Shown here piece by piece: positions 25,027-34,600 of a stretch of DNA of 64,000 bases (the stretch's first letter is position 1; every line of letters begins with the position of its first letter). The notes under the pieces were generated by a model that searched no databases, was not told where the DNA came from, and saw only the letters and a list, made by a program, of their open reading frames with translations. This stretch comes from Fictibacillus marinisediminis. GTDB lineage: Bacteria > Bacillota > Bacilli > Bacillales > Fictibacillaceae. The translations under genes and the position numbers were made by a program. The stretch is taken from the NCBI RefSeq assembly GCF_023149135.1, contig NZ_JAIWJX010000002.1, forward strand, positions 4,092,001 to 4,156,000. The letters are read 5' to 3'.

Positions 25027-26106
25027 CTATCGAATGAGTATATCCGGCCGGCGCAGTGTCTGGCCTCCGAAAGTTACCTCAATGTAAGGCCATTCTCCCG
25101 TCTCCGTTAAAATCTCAGCGCCTTCCTGATGAATAAGAACGGTGTCTTCTGACTTTACACCTGGAAGCGACGGGTTCCATGTGAAGGCCATGTGCTCCTT
25201 TACCTCTGTTTTGGAATCCATTGTTGCGATAAACTCTCTGGAATCAAATCCGGTTGGTCCTCCTTGATGGAGGAGTTTCCAATCTTCAGGGTGACCCTCT
25301 TTTACATACTGCAGGATCCCCTTCTTAAATACTTCTCCGACTGTTGCACCTGGTACTGTGGATGTGATAAATGCCGCATCAATGCGGGAAAGCTTTTCTT
25401 TATGGTCAGCCAGCTCCTGCGGCAGCGGCCCGAAATGGACCACCCTCGTCAGGTTGGCGACCAGTCCTTCCCGCTCTCCGCAGATCACGAGCAGTGCATG
25501 CTTGTTCAGTTTCTTGGAAGTGGGGATCGGGTGCCGGTAGGAAAAAATACGTTCATCTGTCGCAACAAGCATGACTTGAAGCCGGATTCCCTTTGAAATC
25601 GCCTGTTTAGCCACCATCCCGGCAATTTCATGTTCCGTCTGTCCAGGCTCCATCGTCCTGCAGACGGATTCAAGTGACCCTGCCGCATCCTGGCAGAGCT
25701 TGCGATAACGCCCCGCTTCCGATTCATCCAGGATAGAGCGGACGGATTTAAGCGCTTCTGTCATGTCCGCATAGTCTTCAAACGGCGTATCCGTCCCCAT
25801 CGTTTTTCCTTTTCCAAGCTCAGCAATCAAATGGTCTGAGCCTTCATACCATTCATCTGCAACGACCTTCACCTCATGCGGGAAATGCGCGAGTTCTTCT
25901 TCCCTGATGCGCCGCTCTTCCATCTTGGTCGTCACAACATAAATCTCTTTTTCAAAGATAAGAAGATCAGCCACACCTTCTGTGATGCTTAGGACGATCT
26001 GATTCTGGCGCCCGCCTGTCACCCAGGAAAAATGGTTTCGTTTTCTGAGCAGCATTCCATCCAGTCCGTTTTCTTTCATGATTTTTCTGATCTTATTTAA
26101 GGCCAT
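25027..26106 (-). CDS. M24 peptidase-fold protein lacking metal ligands (creatinase-like)
   Basis: A 359-residue protein with an N-terminal creatinase-type domain (about residues 1-120) and a C-terminal pita-bread domain. It is related to Xaa-Pro dipeptidases, but the five metal ligands are not conserved: the two aspartates fall in VICGEREGLVANLTR (no D), the histidine region is HQGGPTGFDSRE and the first glutamate motif reads FTWNPSLPG. It is therefore probably not a metallopeptidase. Creatinase is a known metal-free enzyme of this fold. I start at the ATG eight bases after AAGGAAGG; it overlaps galE by 14 bases, so it is co-translated with the galactose genes. Its role there is unknown. Confidence 0.75.
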   Translation of the reverse strand: MALNKIRKIMKENGLDGMLLRKRNHFSWVTGGRQNQIVLSITEGVADLLIFEKEIYVVTTKMEERRIREEELAHFPHEVKVVADEWYEGSDHLIAELGKGKTMGTDTPFEDYADMTEALKSVRSILDESEAGRYRKLCQDAAGSLESVCRTMEPGQTEHEIAGMVAKQAISKGIRLQVMLVATDERIFSYRHPIPTSKKLNKHALLVICGEREGLVANLTRVVHFGPLPQELADHKEKLSRIDAAFITSTVPGATVGEVFKKGILQYVKEGHPEDWKLLHQGGPTGFDSREFIATMDSKTEVKEHMAFTWNPSLPGVKSEDTVLIHQEGAEILTETGEWPYIEVTFGGQTLRRPDILIR

Positions 26107-27106
26107 CGACAGAACCTTCCTTGGCATAGCCATTTGGATGATTCAGGTGCCAGTTCCAGGCGTGTTCCACAATCTCATGCACATCAGGATATTTCGGAAT
26201 CCAGTCCAGTTCGTCTTTCGCTTTTTGAGAAGACGCAATCAGGATGGCAGGATCCCCGGCTCTTCGCGGCGAAGTGACCGCTTCGATTGTGCGTCCAGTA
26301 ACGGCGCGGCATGTATCGATCACTTGCTTTACAGAGAATCCTTTACCGTTTCCAAGGTTGTATACGCCGCTTTCATTGGTTCGTTTTAGCTTTTCCAGTG
26401 CACGATAGTGAGCATCAGCCAAATCCATCACATGGATGTAATCCCGTATACAGGTTCCGTCTTCTGTGTCATAGTCCTCTCCAAAGACAGAGATATACGG
26501 ACGTTTTCCAAGCGCGGATTCAAGAATGATCGGGATGAGGTGGGACTCTGGTGTATGGTCTTCTCCAATCCTTCCTTTTGGATCAGCGCCAGCTGCGTTA
26601 AAATACCGAAGAGCAACGGATTTGAGCCCATAAGCCTGATCTGCCCAATGAAGCAGCCTTTCAATAGCCAGTTTTGTTTCACCATAGGGATTGGTAGGAA
26701 GTGTACGGTCACTTTCCTGGATAGGAACGGTTTCGGGTTCTCCGTAGACCGCAGCAGTAGAAGAGAAGACAATATTCGTCACGCCATTTTTCACCATACG
26801 GTCGACCAGATTCAATGAACCTGATACATTGTTCTGGTAATAGGAAATCGGATCAGTAACACTCTCACCGACAAGCGAGTTGGCAGCAAAATGAATGACG
26901 GCATCAATGTTATTTTCCGAAAATACAGTGTCCAGCAAGGCACTGTCATGCAGATCGCCTTCATAGAACGGGACATCGTTCATCACAGCCTCCCGATGTC
27001 CTTTCTGCAGATTATCGAACACGATGACTTCTTCGCCTTTTTCACGCAGATACAGAACAGTATGGCTGCCGATATAACCGGCTCCTCCAGTTACCAATAT
27101 AGCCAT
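26093..27106 (-). CDS. galE: UDP-glucose 4-epimerase
   Basis: A 337-residue extended short-chain dehydrogenase that interconverts UDP-galactose and UDP-glucose. The NAD-binding VTGGAGYIGSHTVLYLRE opens the protein. The catalytic serine/threonine and tyrosine are in FSSTAAVYGEPE (near residue 120) and NPYGETKLAIE (near residue 148). Further Leloir-epimerase motifs are RYFNAAGADPKGRIGEDH and YDTEDGTCIRDYIHVMDLA. Its start codon overlaps the galK stop region by one base. It is third in the galT-galK-galE order. Confidence 0.95.
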   Translation of the reverse strand: MAILVTGGAGYIGSHTVLYLREKGEEVIVFDNLQKGHREAVMNDVPFYEGDLHDSALLDTVFSENNIDAVIHFAANSLVGESVTDPISYYQNNVSGSLNLVDRMVKNGVTNIVFSSTAAVYGEPETVPIQESDRTLPTNPYGETKLAIERLLHWADQAYGLKSVALRYFNAAGADPKGRIGEDHTPESHLIPIILESALGKRPYISVFGEDYDTEDGTCIRDYIHVMDLADAHYRALEKLKRTNESGVYNLGNGKGFSVKQVIDTCRAVTGRTIEAVTSPRRAGDPAILIASSQKAKDELDWIPKYPDVHEIVEHAWNWHLNHPNGYAKEGSVDGLK

Positions 27107-28284
27107 TATTTTTTCACCTCTTCTAGTTCTTTTACTCCATCTCCAATTTCACACACATAAAAGTCTGGAGTTAAGCCTGTTTGTTCTTTGTATCGGACAG
27201 CGACATTCTGCTTGAAAACCTCAACCTGCCCGTCTGCCACAATGGAAATGGTGCATCCGCCAAAACCGGCACCCGTCATTCTTGTTCCTATGCAGCCCGG
27301 CAGCTGCTCCTGAATAGTAAACAGCGCGTCAAGCTCCAGTCCGGTCACTTCATAATCATCACGCAATGACAGATGAGACTCCTTCATATACAGTCCAAAT
27401 GCATACAGATCTTTATTCTCAAGTGCTGCTACAGCTTTTTGAACACGGTCATCCTCTGTAACCACATGCCGTACACGCTTTCTGATCGTTTCGTCAGCAA
27501 GATGGGCCTCCACTTTTTTATACTGAAGCGGGGTGAGTTCACCGAGTGAGGTTACGCCTTCAGCAAACTTTTGGATAATATCCAACCCTTGCTCACACTC
27601 TGTTCTTCGTTCGTTGTACTTGGAGTCTGCAAGCCCTCTCCTCTTGTTTGTGTTCGTAATGACAAGCTTGTGTCCTTCAATTTCGAGGGGGATCAATTCA
27701 AATTCATGACTCTGGCAATCGAGAAAAACAGCATGGTCTTTTTTTCCGAAACCGACTGCAAACTGATCCATAATGCCGCTGTTTACACCGATGAACTGAT
27801 TTTCCATCTGCTGGCACAGCTTGGCGAGCTCAAGCATGGGCAGTTCCTGCTTTTCCAATACTGAAAAACCGAGAGCGCTGACCATTCCGATCGATGCAGA
27901 AGAAGAAAGTCCCGCGCCATTTGGAATATCGCCCACGTATAAAACGTCTGCTCCTGAGAGCGGGATATCCAGCTTCTGCAATTGCTGCAGTACACCTTTC
28001 GGGTAATTTGCCCAATCATCATCCTTATCATAGACAATGGGCTGTTTTATATCGACAGAAACTTCTAATGGGAAATTCTCACTCTTCAAACGGTAGATTC
28101 CATCGTTTCTCTGGCGAATGGCCATGTATGTTCCTATGGTCAATGCCGCCGGAAATACGTATCCCCCATTGTAGTCGGTATGTTCCCCAATTAAATTTAT
28201 GCGTCCGGGAGCAAAGAAAAGTCGGACGTTGTCGTTATTTCCCGGAAAATATTCCTTAAACTGTTTCAGGCATTGGTTTTCCAT
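27106..28284 (-). CDS. galK: Galactokinase
   Basis: A 392-residue GHMP kinase phosphorylating galactose at C1. The substrate motif GRINLIGEHTDYNGGYVFP is near residue 27, the ATP-loop GDIPNGAGLSSSASI near residue 116, and GVNSGIMDQFAVGFGKKDHAVFLDCQ holds the catalytic aspartate. GTRMTGAGFGGCTISIV lies near the C terminus. It starts two bases before the galT stop region ends in operon order and ends against galE, so galT, galK and galE are tightly packed. A ribosome site AGGGGGAAT precedes the start. Confidence 0.95.
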   Translation of the reverse strand: MENQCLKQFKEYFPGNNDNVRLFFAPGRINLIGEHTDYNGGYVFPAALTIGTYMAIRQRNDGIYRLKSENFPLEVSVDIKQPIVYDKDDDWANYPKGVLQQLQKLDIPLSGADVLYVGDIPNGAGLSSSASIGMVSALGFSVLEKQELPMLELAKLCQQMENQFIGVNSGIMDQFAVGFGKKDHAVFLDCQSHEFELIPLEIEGHKLVITNTNKRRGLADSKYNERRTECEQGLDIIQKFAEGVTSLGELTPLQYKKVEAHLADETIRKRVRHVVTEDDRVQKAVAALENKDLYAFGLYMKESHLSLRDDYEVTGLELDALFTIQEQLPGCIGTRMTGAGFGGCTISIVADGQVEVFKQNVAVRYKEQTGLTPDFYVCEIGDGVKELEEVKK

Positions 28285-28286
28285 GC

Positions 28287-29267
28287 TTATTCCCCCTTAT
28301 TTTCGGTGTAGTGCTTTATGCATTGACGCAGGATTTCCGCATTTTCTTCCACCTTAGTTGGATTGGCTGCCGCCCATCCGCCGGTTTCGGAGGAGGAATT
28401 AAATTTTATTTTGTCGTGAGCACGCAGCGGAGGATAGAATTCAATATGAAAGCGATAATAATCTTCATATGAATCAGCCGAGTTCGACGGGCGCTGATGC
28501 ATGACCATCATGTAAGGAAACAGCTTGTCATAGATTTGATCCATGCCGCCAACAAGCTCTTGAAGCATATCCCCCAGCTCTAGTTTTTCTTCGTCAGTAA
28601 ATTCGGTCAGCGCCGTCTTCGCTTCTTTGCTGACTATGTAGGCTCCGTACGGATAGTCTGTAAAGAATGGAATGAACGCAATAAAATGTTCACTTTCCAA
28701 TAGAACACGCTCCTCGAACCTCTTTTCTTCAGCTACCATATCATCAAACATGTTCCGTTGGTTTTCTTCAAAATACTCTCTGCATGCTTCAAGCTCCGTT
28801 TTCACTTTTAAAGGAATAAAAGGATAGGCGTACACCTGGCCATGTGGATGAGGCATCGTAACACCGACTTCCTCCCCGCGGTTTTCAAAAATCATCACAT
28901 ATGCATGGTTTGGATTTTGATCCAGTTCAACGAATGTTTTCGTCCATAGATCCATCAGTTTCTTTATATGATCCCGTGATAAATCAGGAATGGTGTCGAA
29001 GTGGCCAGGTGAATACAGCACCACTTCACATTTCCCGTAAGCTTCTTTCGTTTGATACAAACCTCCCCCTATATCATCCGGTTTTGGAGGATTGGGTGAT
29101 AGAACGGGAAAATCGTTGTGATACAGATGAACTTCATAATCATCAGGTACTTTTCCTGAGCCTGGGCAAAACGGGCAAAAGTCCTTGGGCATATGCGGCC
29201 TGTTCTGCCGGCTGGCAGCCACCATTGTCCAGTCTTTTAATAAAGGATTATATCGTAGTTCAGCCAC
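28287..29267 (-). CDS. galT: Galactose-1-phosphate uridylyltransferase (histidine-triad type)
   Basis: A 326-residue class I GalT that transfers UMP from UDP-glucose to galactose-1-phosphate. Zinc-site cysteines are in CPFCPGSG (near residue 31) and the active-site motif MPHPHGQVYAYPF is near residue 158. FHIEFYPPLR near the C terminus completes the fold. Many Bacilli have the other GalT type, so the class is worth noting. It begins with GTG seven bases after AGGAGG. It is the first gene of the operon; TTAATTTAATTAA upstream is a candidate operator next to a TATAAA box. Confidence 0.92.
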   Translation of the reverse strand: MAELRYNPLLKDWTMVAASRQNRPHMPKDFCPFCPGSGKVPDDYEVHLYHNDFPVLSPNPPKPDDIGGGLYQTKEAYGKCEVVLYSPGHFDTIPDLSRDHIKKLMDLWTKTFVELDQNPNHAYVMIFENRGEEVGVTMPHPHGQVYAYPFIPLKVKTELEACREYFEENQRNMFDDMVAEEKRFEERVLLESEHFIAFIPFFTDYPYGAYIVSKEAKTALTEFTDEEKLELGDMLQELVGGMDQIYDKLFPYMMVMHQRPSNSADSYEDYYRFHIEFYPPLRAHDKIKFNSSSETGGWAAANPTKVEENAEILRQCIKHYTENKGE

Positions 29268-29295
29268 ACGAGCGCCTCCTGTCTTTTTCTTTATA

Positions 29296-29308
29296 TTAAT
29301 TTAATTAA
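29296..29308. promoter_or_regulatory. Candidate operator before galT
   Basis: TTAATTTAATTAA lies 28 bases upstream of the galT start, adjoining a TATAAAG box on the minus strand. Its exact reverse complement occurs 14 bases before the ROK repressor gene, and a related TTAAATTAAATTA lies at 29700. This links the repressor to the operon. The site is AT-rich, so chance is a concern. Confidence 0.5.
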
Positions 29309-29481
29309 AAAAGTCATGTAATTAAAAAGAACACTGGCTTGTTGTAAAAGTATTCGTTTTTCTTCTTAAAATAATGGGCCTTATACGTCTCCGGCAGGAT
29401 GAGAAAATTCCTATTTCCCATGGCTGTCATTTGTTCTTTTTATCGGAGTAAAAGAACTTCATGAAACCATAAGCGGTTTCT

Positions 29482-29649
29482 TTATGTCTGATAGATTGAT
29501 AGATTGGTAAGCCCTGAGAAAATCTGAGTTTTATAGTTGTCGAGATAATCATCTTCCACCAGGATTGCATCCTCATGCTGCGGGTCCGAACACCTGGCAA
29601 GCCTCCCGGTCAGCATGCTTTGATATAACGCTCTGAGCTTTCTTTTCAT
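29482..29649 (-). CDS. Small protein of unknown function (55 residues)
   Basis: A 55-codon frame, MKRKLRALYQSMLTGRLARC followed by SDPQHEDAILVEDDYLDNY and a short tail. It has a strong GAGGGAGGG site six bases before its ATG, which makes it more than a chance frame. The N-terminal half is basic and the C-terminal half acidic; there is no signal peptide or membrane helix. I do not recognise a family. It lies alone in the 570-base gap between galT and a VOC gene. The remainder of the gap (29310-29480 and 29650-29839) shows only AT-rich sequence and a weak hairpin at 29463-29480. Confidence 0.55.
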   Translation of the reverse strand: MKRKLRALYQSMLTGRLARCSDPQHEDAILVEDDYLDNYKTQIFSGLTNLSIYQT

Positions 29650-29839
29650 CGCATTCCCTCCCTCGAAAACATCTTCAATCTGCTTTAAAAGTTACTTTGT
29701 TAAATTAAATTATTAAGTTTTTATCAGATTAACATAGACTCCAATTTTTGCAAACCCTTTTCGTACTTTTAATAACAATAAAAGTACCGGAGGATGCACC
29801 GTCTGGTATAAGGTAAGAATGATTGTCCAGAACAAACTT

Positions 29840-30229
29840 TTATTCTTGAACATTGGTATAATTGGATATTTCAATTAGGTTGCCATCTGGATCTCTAATA
29901 TAGAGGGAGGTAATCCTGCCCAACGCACCTGTTCTCTGGACAGGCCCTTCGATCACCTGGACTTCTTTCTGATGGAAGTGTTCAAGGACAGCAGTTAAAG
30001 GAAGTTCAGTAATAAAGCAGAGATCAGCTGAGCCCGGGGTTGGTGCATGAGCTTTTGGCTCAAACTCCTTTCCGGCTTCATGCAGGTTGATTTTTTGTTT
30101 GCCGAACTTTAGAGCTTTTCTGTTCTGCTGAAAATCAATAACCTTCATCCCTAATACACCATTATAAAAATCGCATGTTCTGGCTATATCCTTAACCGTT
30201 AAAACAAAGTGATCTAAACTGGAAATCAT
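29840..30229 (-). CDS. VOC family protein (glyoxalase fold, virulence-protein type)
   Basis: A 129-residue single-domain vicinal-oxygen-chelate protein. It starts [31 protein letters not shown], with the first histidine ligand, and ends [17 protein letters not shown], with the terminal glutamate ligand; [13 protein letters not shown] and SADLCFI lie between. Such small proteins are often annotated as glyoxalase/bleomycin-resistance or virulence family, without known substrate. An in-frame GTG and the next ATG both follow AAGGAGG; I use the ATG, though GTG (30232) has better spacing. It is divergent from the ROK repressor gene. Confidence 0.8.
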   Translation of the reverse strand: MISSLDHFVLTVKDIARTCDFYNGVLGMKVIDFQQNRKALKFGKQKINLHEAGKEFEPKAHAPTPGSADLCFITELPLTAVLEHFHQKEVQVIEGPVQRTGALGRITSLYIRDPDGNLIEISNYTNVQE

Positions 30230-30365
30230 CACGCTTTTTCCTCCTTTTCGCACCTCAACGCAGGCATTCAAAATGATTTATGTAAATTTTATCCTATTAT
30301 AAGAGCGATCGAAAGTATGAAGACTTCTGTTCAGAGGAACAGAATACAGGTATAATGTATATTAA

Positions 30366-30378
30366 TTAATTAAATTAA
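30366..30378. promoter_or_regulatory. Candidate operator before the ROK repressor gene
   Basis: TTAATTAAATTAA is the exact reverse complement of the site upstream of galT and lies 14 bases before the repressor start, so it would suit autoregulation. It directly follows a TATAATG box at 30352. Confidence 0.5.
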
Positions 30379-30392
30379 CTTGAGGTGTTATC

Positions 30393-31589
30393 ATGCAGCG
30401 CGGCACGTTTCAATTGATGAAATCGTTAAACCGGAACATAATACTGAATAAAATTCGCCTGGAGGGGCCGATTTCCCGAGCCCAGATCGCTAAGGACACA
30501 AAGCTGACACCGCCTACAGTCAGTACAATTGTAAAAGAACTGATCGACTCAGGAATGATTAAGGAGAGCGAACAGGGCGAATCCAAGGGCGGACGGAAAC
30601 CGACCATGCTGATCATTAATGCCGACAGCTTCTATGTGATTGGACTGGATGTAGGTCCCAAAGACATAAAAACCATCCTGACGGATCTGAATGGAAAAGT
30701 GCTGAAGTTTCAGGAGAGGGTGTTATTCAGTCCAATGACGAATCATAAGCTGCTCGATATCATGAAAGCAGAAATTCAGCAAATTATGGATCCGTACAGT
30801 GAGGAAGAAGATAAAATTATCGGCATCGGTGTAGGAATGCACGGAGTTGTGGATGTGGAACAGGGCCTATCCCTATATGCACCGAACCTGAATCTGAGAA
30901 ATATCCCGATAAAAGAAGAACTAGAGACACGGTTCAACCGTACGGTTAAAGTTGAAAATGATGCGAAGGCCCTTGCGCTTGGCGAGGTTTGGTTCGGGAA
31001 CGGAAACGGAGCGGAAAGTGTAGTTGCCGTAAATATCGGGAACGGTATAGGAGCTGGTATTGTAGTAGACGGCAAGCTGTTTCACGGCGAAAATTTTATT
31101 GCCGGAGAAATTGGACACATGACGATCGATATGGGCGGAAAGCAGTGCACGTGCGGCAACTACGGATGCCTGCAAACACTGGCTGCCGGACCTGCGATAG
31201 CTGAGAAAGCACAAAAAGAGGTAGCAATCGGAAGAGATAGCGTTCTGCGGGAGATGGCGGATCACGATCTGGAAAAAATCGATGGAAAAATGGTCTACGA
31301 AGGAGCTCTTCAAGGAGATGACCTTTGTGTTCAAGTGCTGAAGTCAACCGGGATCTATCTGGGGATCGGCCTGACAAACCTGATCCACCTTATGAACCCA
31401 AAGCTGATTATTATCGGCGGCGGTGTATCCAATGCTGGAGACTTTCTTATGGACAGCTTGAAGGAAACGGTTCAAAAGAAGGCGCTGACTGAAGCGGCAA
31501 AACATACCGATATCCGGGTGTCGAAGCTCGGAAACAAAGCGACGGCGATCGGTGCCGTTTCCTTGCTGCTCGTTGAGTTGTTCCAGTAA
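30393..31589 (+). CDS. ROK-family transcriptional repressor (XylR/NagC type)
   Basis: A 398-residue regulator with an N-terminal winged helix (NIILNKIRLEGPISRAQIAKDTKLTPPTVSTIVKELIDSGMI, about residues 14-56) and a C-terminal ROK sugar-binding domain. The domain keeps GVGMHGVVDVEQG, VENDAKALALGEVWFG, GNGIGAGIVVDGKLFHG and the zinc motif CTCGNYGCLQTLAAGPAI. Such proteins bind operators until a sugar releases them. It is the only regulator near the gal operon, and its promoter and that of galT share an identical 13-mer. A galactose- or galactoside-responsive repressor is inferred. Start ATG follows a TTGAGGTG site. Confidence 0.85.
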   Translation: MQRGTFQLMKSLNRNIILNKIRLEGPISRAQIAKDTKLTPPTVSTIVKELIDSGMIKESEQGESKGGRKPTMLIINADSFYVIGLDVGPKDIKTILTDLNGKVLKFQERVLFSPMTNHKLLDIMKAEIQQIMDPYSEEEDKIIGIGVGMHGVVDVEQGLSLYAPNLNLRNIPIKEELETRFNRTVKVENDAKALALGEVWFGNGNGAESVVAVNIGNGIGAGIVVDGKLFHGENFIAGEIGHMTIDMGGKQCTCGNYGCLQTLAAGPAIAEKAQKEVAIGRDSVLREMADHDLEKIDGKMVYEGALQGDDLCVQVLKSTGIYLGIGLTNLIHLMNPKLIIIGGGVSNAGDFLMDSLKETVQKKALTEAAKHTDIRVSKLGNKATAIGAVSLLLVELFQ

Positions 31590-31600
31590 GATTATAAAAA

Positions 31601-31640
31601 GGTGCCAGGCACCCTGAGTATATATCAGGGGCCAGACACC
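31601..31640. repeat. Diverged nested-palindrome repeat used as a terminator (copy 10)
   Basis: GGTGCCAGGCACCCTGA pairs with TCAGGGGCCAGACACC around a short AT loop. The usual TTACACA core is replaced by GTATATA. AAAAA precedes and TTTTTT follows it, and it sits between the convergent ROK and subtilase genes, so it should terminate both. Confidence 0.8.
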
Positions 31641-31647
31641 TTTTTTG

Positions 31648-34600
31648 TTATTTCTTTGTGATGGTTACATTCTTCTCAACCGTGTTTCCGCCAAGGTCTG
31701 TCAGTTCAAGATGGACGGTGTTTTTACCTTTTTTAAGGGAAACTTTTTGGCTGATTTTCTTCGTTAATGCTCTCTTTACATACGGCTCTTTGAAGTAATG
31801 GCGGTATGCCGCATTGTCGTTCACGAAGAAACGCATCTCATCATAGTTGTCCGCAAGCGTAATTTTAAGTGTTGCTGTTTTTGTTTTGCTTGAGACGGTT
31901 TTCGGTGCATCTACTTTAATTGTCGGAAGTGTTGAGTCAACAATCACCTTCCGGCTGAAGGCTACTCGATTTCCGGCTTTATCGATCGCTTCTACTTTAA
32001 ACGATTTTATATTGTCAGATGTATACGTGATCGTTTTGCTGAAATCATACTGTTGTTCTGGTCCATTCCATACCAGCTTGGCAGGTTTGCCGTCAATCAT
32101 GAATGATTTCAGGCCGGATTCATCGCTTACATGCCCAGTGACGGTCACTGTTTTTGAAGTCGTGATGCCGTAAGCTTCAGGAGAGTCTACAGTAACACTT
32201 GGTACACTTGTATCTTTCCCGCTCATGTTTACATTTTTCATGACTGAGTTTCCTGCATAGTCGTAAGCAGCAAGAACGACTTTTGCGCGACTAGGAAGGT
32301 CATTCAGCTTATATTCGCTCGCAGAAGCATCCAGCGGCTCGGAAAGAACACTTTTTCCGTTCACTTGAACATCATAGTAAGCTACTCCTGTTCCCTGGTC
32401 ACCAGCTGTCCAGGAAAGCGTATTGCTATCTGCATTCCATTTTGCAGTAACAGCAGGATCTTTTGTATCTACATACACAGGGAACAATGCTTTTTGCCAC
32501 TTAGCTTTCGGATAATCAACCACTGAGCTTACTTGGTAGTAGTACAATCCGTCTTTTACTTTAGAACCATTCACTGTTCCATCCCAGGCAGCTTCTGTAA
32601 TAGGAGTATACCCAGGTTCAGATCCGCCGTCATAATAGTTCTTCACTACATCTTCTTGTGTGTCCAATTTGCGAAGTGATGTTTTATTTCGGTCAAGGAT
32701 GGAGTATTCCACTTTCTTGGCGTTTCTTAGGAAAGAAAGCACCGGGAATGCTTCATCATAAAGCCCGTCTCCATCCGGAGAGAAAGAAACTTTGTCTTTT
32801 AGCACATTTTTCGATGCATCGCTTCCAAGGAATTCAAAGTCTCCGTTAACTTCAGCAGCCAGTCCTGTCACTCCATAGAACGTGTTGTCATCGTATACAG
32901 GAGCGTCAATGATCGGTGCTTTGTCCCATTTGCCGTGGAAACCAACGTAAGGGACGCTTAGTTCAGGGTATTTATTGCCTGCATCTATTAATCTTACAAA
33001 ACCTTCTACAAAGTAGCCGTTTTTGAAGATCTTGTCGAGCGGCATGTCATTAGCCCAGTCTACGGTATCTTTTAGATCGACCGTAACATTTACAGTTGCT
33101 GTGCTTTTCGCTTTGATCGCAATACTGCTCGCTTTCTTAGAACCAGAAGTAAAAGAAATCGGGAACGTTCCTCTATTTGGATCCTCTGAATCTCTTGTTC
33201 CATTTTTAAAGATTCCATCTGCTTCAAGCAGGTTCATGCCTTGAAGTGCAAGGTCTGTTTGAACATTGCCCGCAAGCTTGTACGTTACGTCTTTGGAGCT
33301 GTAGTTTTTAAGATTTAAAGTAAAGGTAAATTTATCGCCTACTTCTTTTACGGCTGCTTTTCCTTCACCTGATTTTGCTTCTGTTACAACCACTGGAGTT
33401 TTCATTGCCGCATGAAGATCCATTAATCCTGCACCTTCAAGGCGTGGAGAATAGTAGTTTCCAGTTTGGCTCTCTGTATTGAACAAGCCATGATCAGCTT
33501 GCGGTCTTGATGTGTTCATTAAGATGTTTTTGGCGAGTTTAACGCGGGTTGCCCCTTTAACTTTGAAATCTTTGTCCACTCTTTCCATCACGAGAGCAGC
33601 ACCGCCGGCAACATGCGGAGCAGCCATGGACGTTCCACTCATCACGCCATATTGGTTGTCGTTAAGCGTTGAATAAATCTTTCCGCCTGGTGCAGTGATT
33701 TCCGGTTTAAAGTCAAGGTTCGGTGTCACGCCCCATGAACTGAAATCAGACATCTCTCCTGCGTTTGGATTGGATGCAGAAATGGCTTTACCATCAAAAA
33801 TCACTTCAAGCTTCTTGCCTTCTTTCGCCTTTGCTTCGAGCTGGTTGCCGTCAGCAATGCTTAAAGAAACAAGAGGAATCGTCGGTTTGTCGAGGGCCAT
33901 GTTGACGTAATCGCCATGGTCCACTCTACCTCGGATAATCACGCCTGCTGCGCCTTGCTTTTCAGCTTCCCGCTGAATCATTGCATAGTTGAAGCTTCCG
34001 TTTCGGACAACGAAAACGACTTTGTCCTTCACATCTTTACCTGCATAGTTGGCAGGGCTGCCGTCACCGACATAAACGACTTCCATCTTATCTTTATCAA
34101 ACGTGCCGATCGGATTTGGAGATTCCTGCTTTTGGTAAGCAATGTATCCCATATCCGCTCCGTCCACTTTTAAGTTCATGCCTTCAAGTGTAAGCTTTGT
34201 GTTTTCAAGCGAAGCGACTTGAAGAGCTTGTCCGATCAATCCAGGAGACCCAACTACTCCGGTATCTGGATTAGACGGATAAGGGTTTCCTGCTCCATGT
34301 CCTGCGTAAGCAGAGTTGCCTGCAGAAATGGCACAAAGAATACCGTTGTTTGTTGCGTTCTGAATCGCTTTTTCCTCAGGGTCATCATGCTGTACGAACG
34401 CAGCTGTTGATCCAAGGCTCATGTTGATCACATCAGCGCCGAGTGCAATCGCATCGTCGATCGCTTTAATATAAATATCACTGAACGTGGATGGCATTCC
34501 AGGATCGTTTCCAAATACTTTAAGCGCTAAAAGCTGTGCTTCAGGAGCTACACCTTTAATTCCGCCATTGTCTTCATCCCCGTTTGCTCCTACAATCCCT

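Noticed and set aside
25027..26106. Active Xaa-Pro dipeptidase
   Set aside because: The aspartate, histidine and glutamate metal ligands are not conserved.
31096..31377. Several 60-140-codon frames antisense to large genes
   Set aside because: They are shadows of well-supported genes, without ribosome sites or family motifs.
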